A stretch of DNA of 64,000 nucleotides, from positions 20,312-84,311 of the forward strand of contig CANHGW010000008.1 of the NCBI GenBank assembly GCA_947460175.1, given 5' to 3'. Source of the DNA: Bacteroidota bacterium. Its GTDB lineage: Bacteria > Bacteroidota > Bacteroidia > Chitinophagales > Chitinophagaceae. This document shows, in pieces, positions 63,016 to 64,000 of the stretch (the first letter of the stretch is position 1; each line of letters begins with the position of its first letter). The position numbers and the translations under genes are program-made. The notes under the pieces are model-generated. The model saw only the letters and a list, made by a program, of their open reading frames with translations. It made no database searches and was not told the DNA's origin.

Positions 63016-64000
63016 ATGAATAAATCACTATTGAGCATCCTTAGCATAGCATTTGTTACAATATCAATGCAATTATCGGCACAAACATCAATCTCTAAAA
63101 CCATGATTAGCGGTGGTATTAGTCGAGAATACAGGGTTTATGTCCCATCTGTTTATTATTTAGCAAGTGGTCCAGTACCCATCGTTTTTAATTTCCATGG
63201 TTATACCTCTAACAACATACAACAGGAATTTTATGGCGACTTTCGACCGATTGCTGATACAGCTAATTTTATCTTGGTGCATCCACAAGGCACAATAATA
63301 GGTGGTTCCACAGCATGGAATACATTTGGAACTATCGGTTCTTCCCCTGATGATATTGGATTTGTATCAGATATGATTGACTCATTGGCTGCAAATTATA
63401 ACATCAATCGAAATAAAGTATATGCAACAGGCTTGAGCAATGGTGGGTTTATGAGTTACGATTTAGCATGCTTATTAAGTAATAAAATAACAGCCATTGC
63501 ATCTGTAGCTGGAGGGCAAGTCGCATTACATTCTTCATCTTGCAATGCAAAACATCCAACACCTATTATGCAAATTCATGGGGATATTGATCCTGTTGTT
63601 TCATATACAGGTGTAGGAGGTATTATTAGTTGCCTCCATGTAGATACCTTGGTAAAAAACTGGGTTAATTTCAATAATTGCAATACTTCACCTTCCATTA
63701 CCCCCTTGCCTGATATAAATACAACCGATAATTGTACTGTTCAACATCATGTATACACAGGTGGAACAAATGGAAGTTCAGTAGAATTGTATAAAGTTAT
63801 AGGTGGTGGACATACGTGGCCGGGCACACCATTCCCAGTTGCAACTAATGGAAATACCAATTTAGACTTTAATGCTAGTAAAGAAATTTGGCGATTTTTT
63901 TCCCAATATTCATTAAACAACTTGGCAACACCAATTGAAAATTCAACTTATTTAAATGAAACCGTCACACTCTTTCCGAACCCTACGAGCGAATATTTAA
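63016..64000 (+). CDS. PHB-depolymerase-family esterase with T9SS sorting domain (partial, 3' end beyond window)
   Basis: 328 codons are visible and the frame stays open at the edge. A signal peptide (Leu-Ser-Ala-Gln, about 23) precedes an alpha/beta-hydrolase of the polyhydroxybutyrate-depolymerase/LpqC type. It has Phe-Asn-Phe-His-Gly-Tyr (oxyanion), Gly-Leu-Ser141-Asn-Gly-Gly (nucleophile), Gly-Asp-Ile-Asp-Pro-Val (acid, about 192) and Gly-Gly-Gly-His-Thr-Trp-Pro-Gly (His, about 265). At the edge Leu-Phe-Pro-Asn-Pro-Thr begins a T9SS type A sorting domain. Substrates in the family include PHB and feruloyl or acetyl esters of polysaccharides; which one applies is open. Confidence 0.9.
   Translation, partial: MNKSLLSILSIAFVTISMQLSAQTSISKTMISGGISREYRVYVPSVYYLASGPVPIVFNFHGYTSNNIQQEFYGDFRPIADTANFILVHPQGTIIGGSTAWNTFGTIGSSPDDIGFVSDMIDSLAANYNINRNKVYATGLSNGGFMSYDLACLLSNKITAIASVAGGQVALHSSSCNAKHPTPIMQIHGDIDPVVSYTGVGGIISCLHVDTLVKNWVNFNNCNTSPSITPLPDINTTDNCTVQHHVYTGGTNGSSVELYKVIGGGHTWPGTPFPVATNGNTNLDFNASKEIWRFFSQYSLNNLATPIENSTYLNETVTLFPNPTSEYL

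Overview
The window comes from a low-GC (roughly one third G+C by eye) member of the Bacteroidota. The evidence is six probable type IX secretion (T9SS) cargo proteins, a TonB-dependent receptor with a DUF5689 lipoprotein partner, the rpmB-rpmG-DUF4295 ribosomal cluster, weak Shine-Dalgarno signals, and the Bacteroidota -7 promoter box TAnnTTTG in front of many genes. A Chitinophagales-like lineage is plausible, but the sequence alone does not settle it. The replicon looks chromosomal: I see no phage, no transposase, no CRISPR array and no rRNA. One tRNA, tRNA-Leu(GAG), is present at 9221-9304.

Layout. 1-9140: a DUF58/transglutaminase membrane pair cut by the left edge, DUF2130 and DUF2238 proteins, a serine hydrolase with a small barrel-like protein, a cold-shock protein, RluE, an unrecognised protein and a haem-binding-domain protein. 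9221-10488: tRNA-Leu and an orphan sensor kinase. 10626-18864: a four-gene surface locus on the minus strand, consisting of a secreted nuclease-like T9SS protein, a TonB-dependent receptor, a DUF5689 lipoprotein and a second T9SS protein. 18903-25649: dicarboxylate/amino-acid symporter, RluF, PdhB, a sphingomyelin-synthase-like PAP2 protein, MgtE and ribosomal proteins. 25710-34858: exopolyphosphatase and polyphosphate kinase, then histidine-degradation genes (ftcD, hutU) with a T9SS hydrolase and a frameshifted diacylglycerol-kinase-like gene between them. 34941-39295: a small secreted protein, a 6 x 22-bp tandem repeat, a DUF4143-type ATPase, XerD and the NAD(P)HX repair enzyme. 39267-43159: a nucleotide-sugar operon (aminotransferase, Ugd, UDP-glucuronate decarboxylase, low-molecular-weight phosphatase). 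43379-54683: a barrel-like protein with Kdo transferase, a six-repeat propeller T9SS type B protein, an L,D-transpeptidase, a 1423-residue BNR-repeat T9SS protein, a YdeI-like and a DUF2279 protein. 54758-64000: DUF2721, a pRiA4b ORF-3-like protein, MiaA, a membrane/OmpA-like envelope pair, RecF, an HI0933-type flavoprotein, ornithine aminotransferase and a PHB-depolymerase-like T9SS protein cut by the right edge.

How the genes work together. Envelope functions dominate. Nucleotide-sugar synthesis, Kdo transfer, L,D-transpeptidation and several barrel or lipoprotein genes build the cell surface, while T9SS cargo proteins and the TonB receptor locus probably degrade and import polymers outside the cell. 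Metabolic genes cover histidine and ornithine catabolism, pyruvate oxidation and polyphosphate turnover.

Most noteworthy signals: (1) a recurring arrangement in which an exact TAnnTTTG box ends 4-6 nt before the start codon, suggesting leaderless transcripts; (2) six head-to-tail 22-bp repeats directly upstream of the ATPase-xerD pair; (3) a one-base frameshift in the diacylglycerol kinase gene, with the conserved C-terminus intact in another frame; (4) the nuclease/TonB receptor/DUF5689 locus; and (5) an uncharacterised membrane coiled-coil plus OmpA-like pair. No wholly new defence or mobile system is evident.
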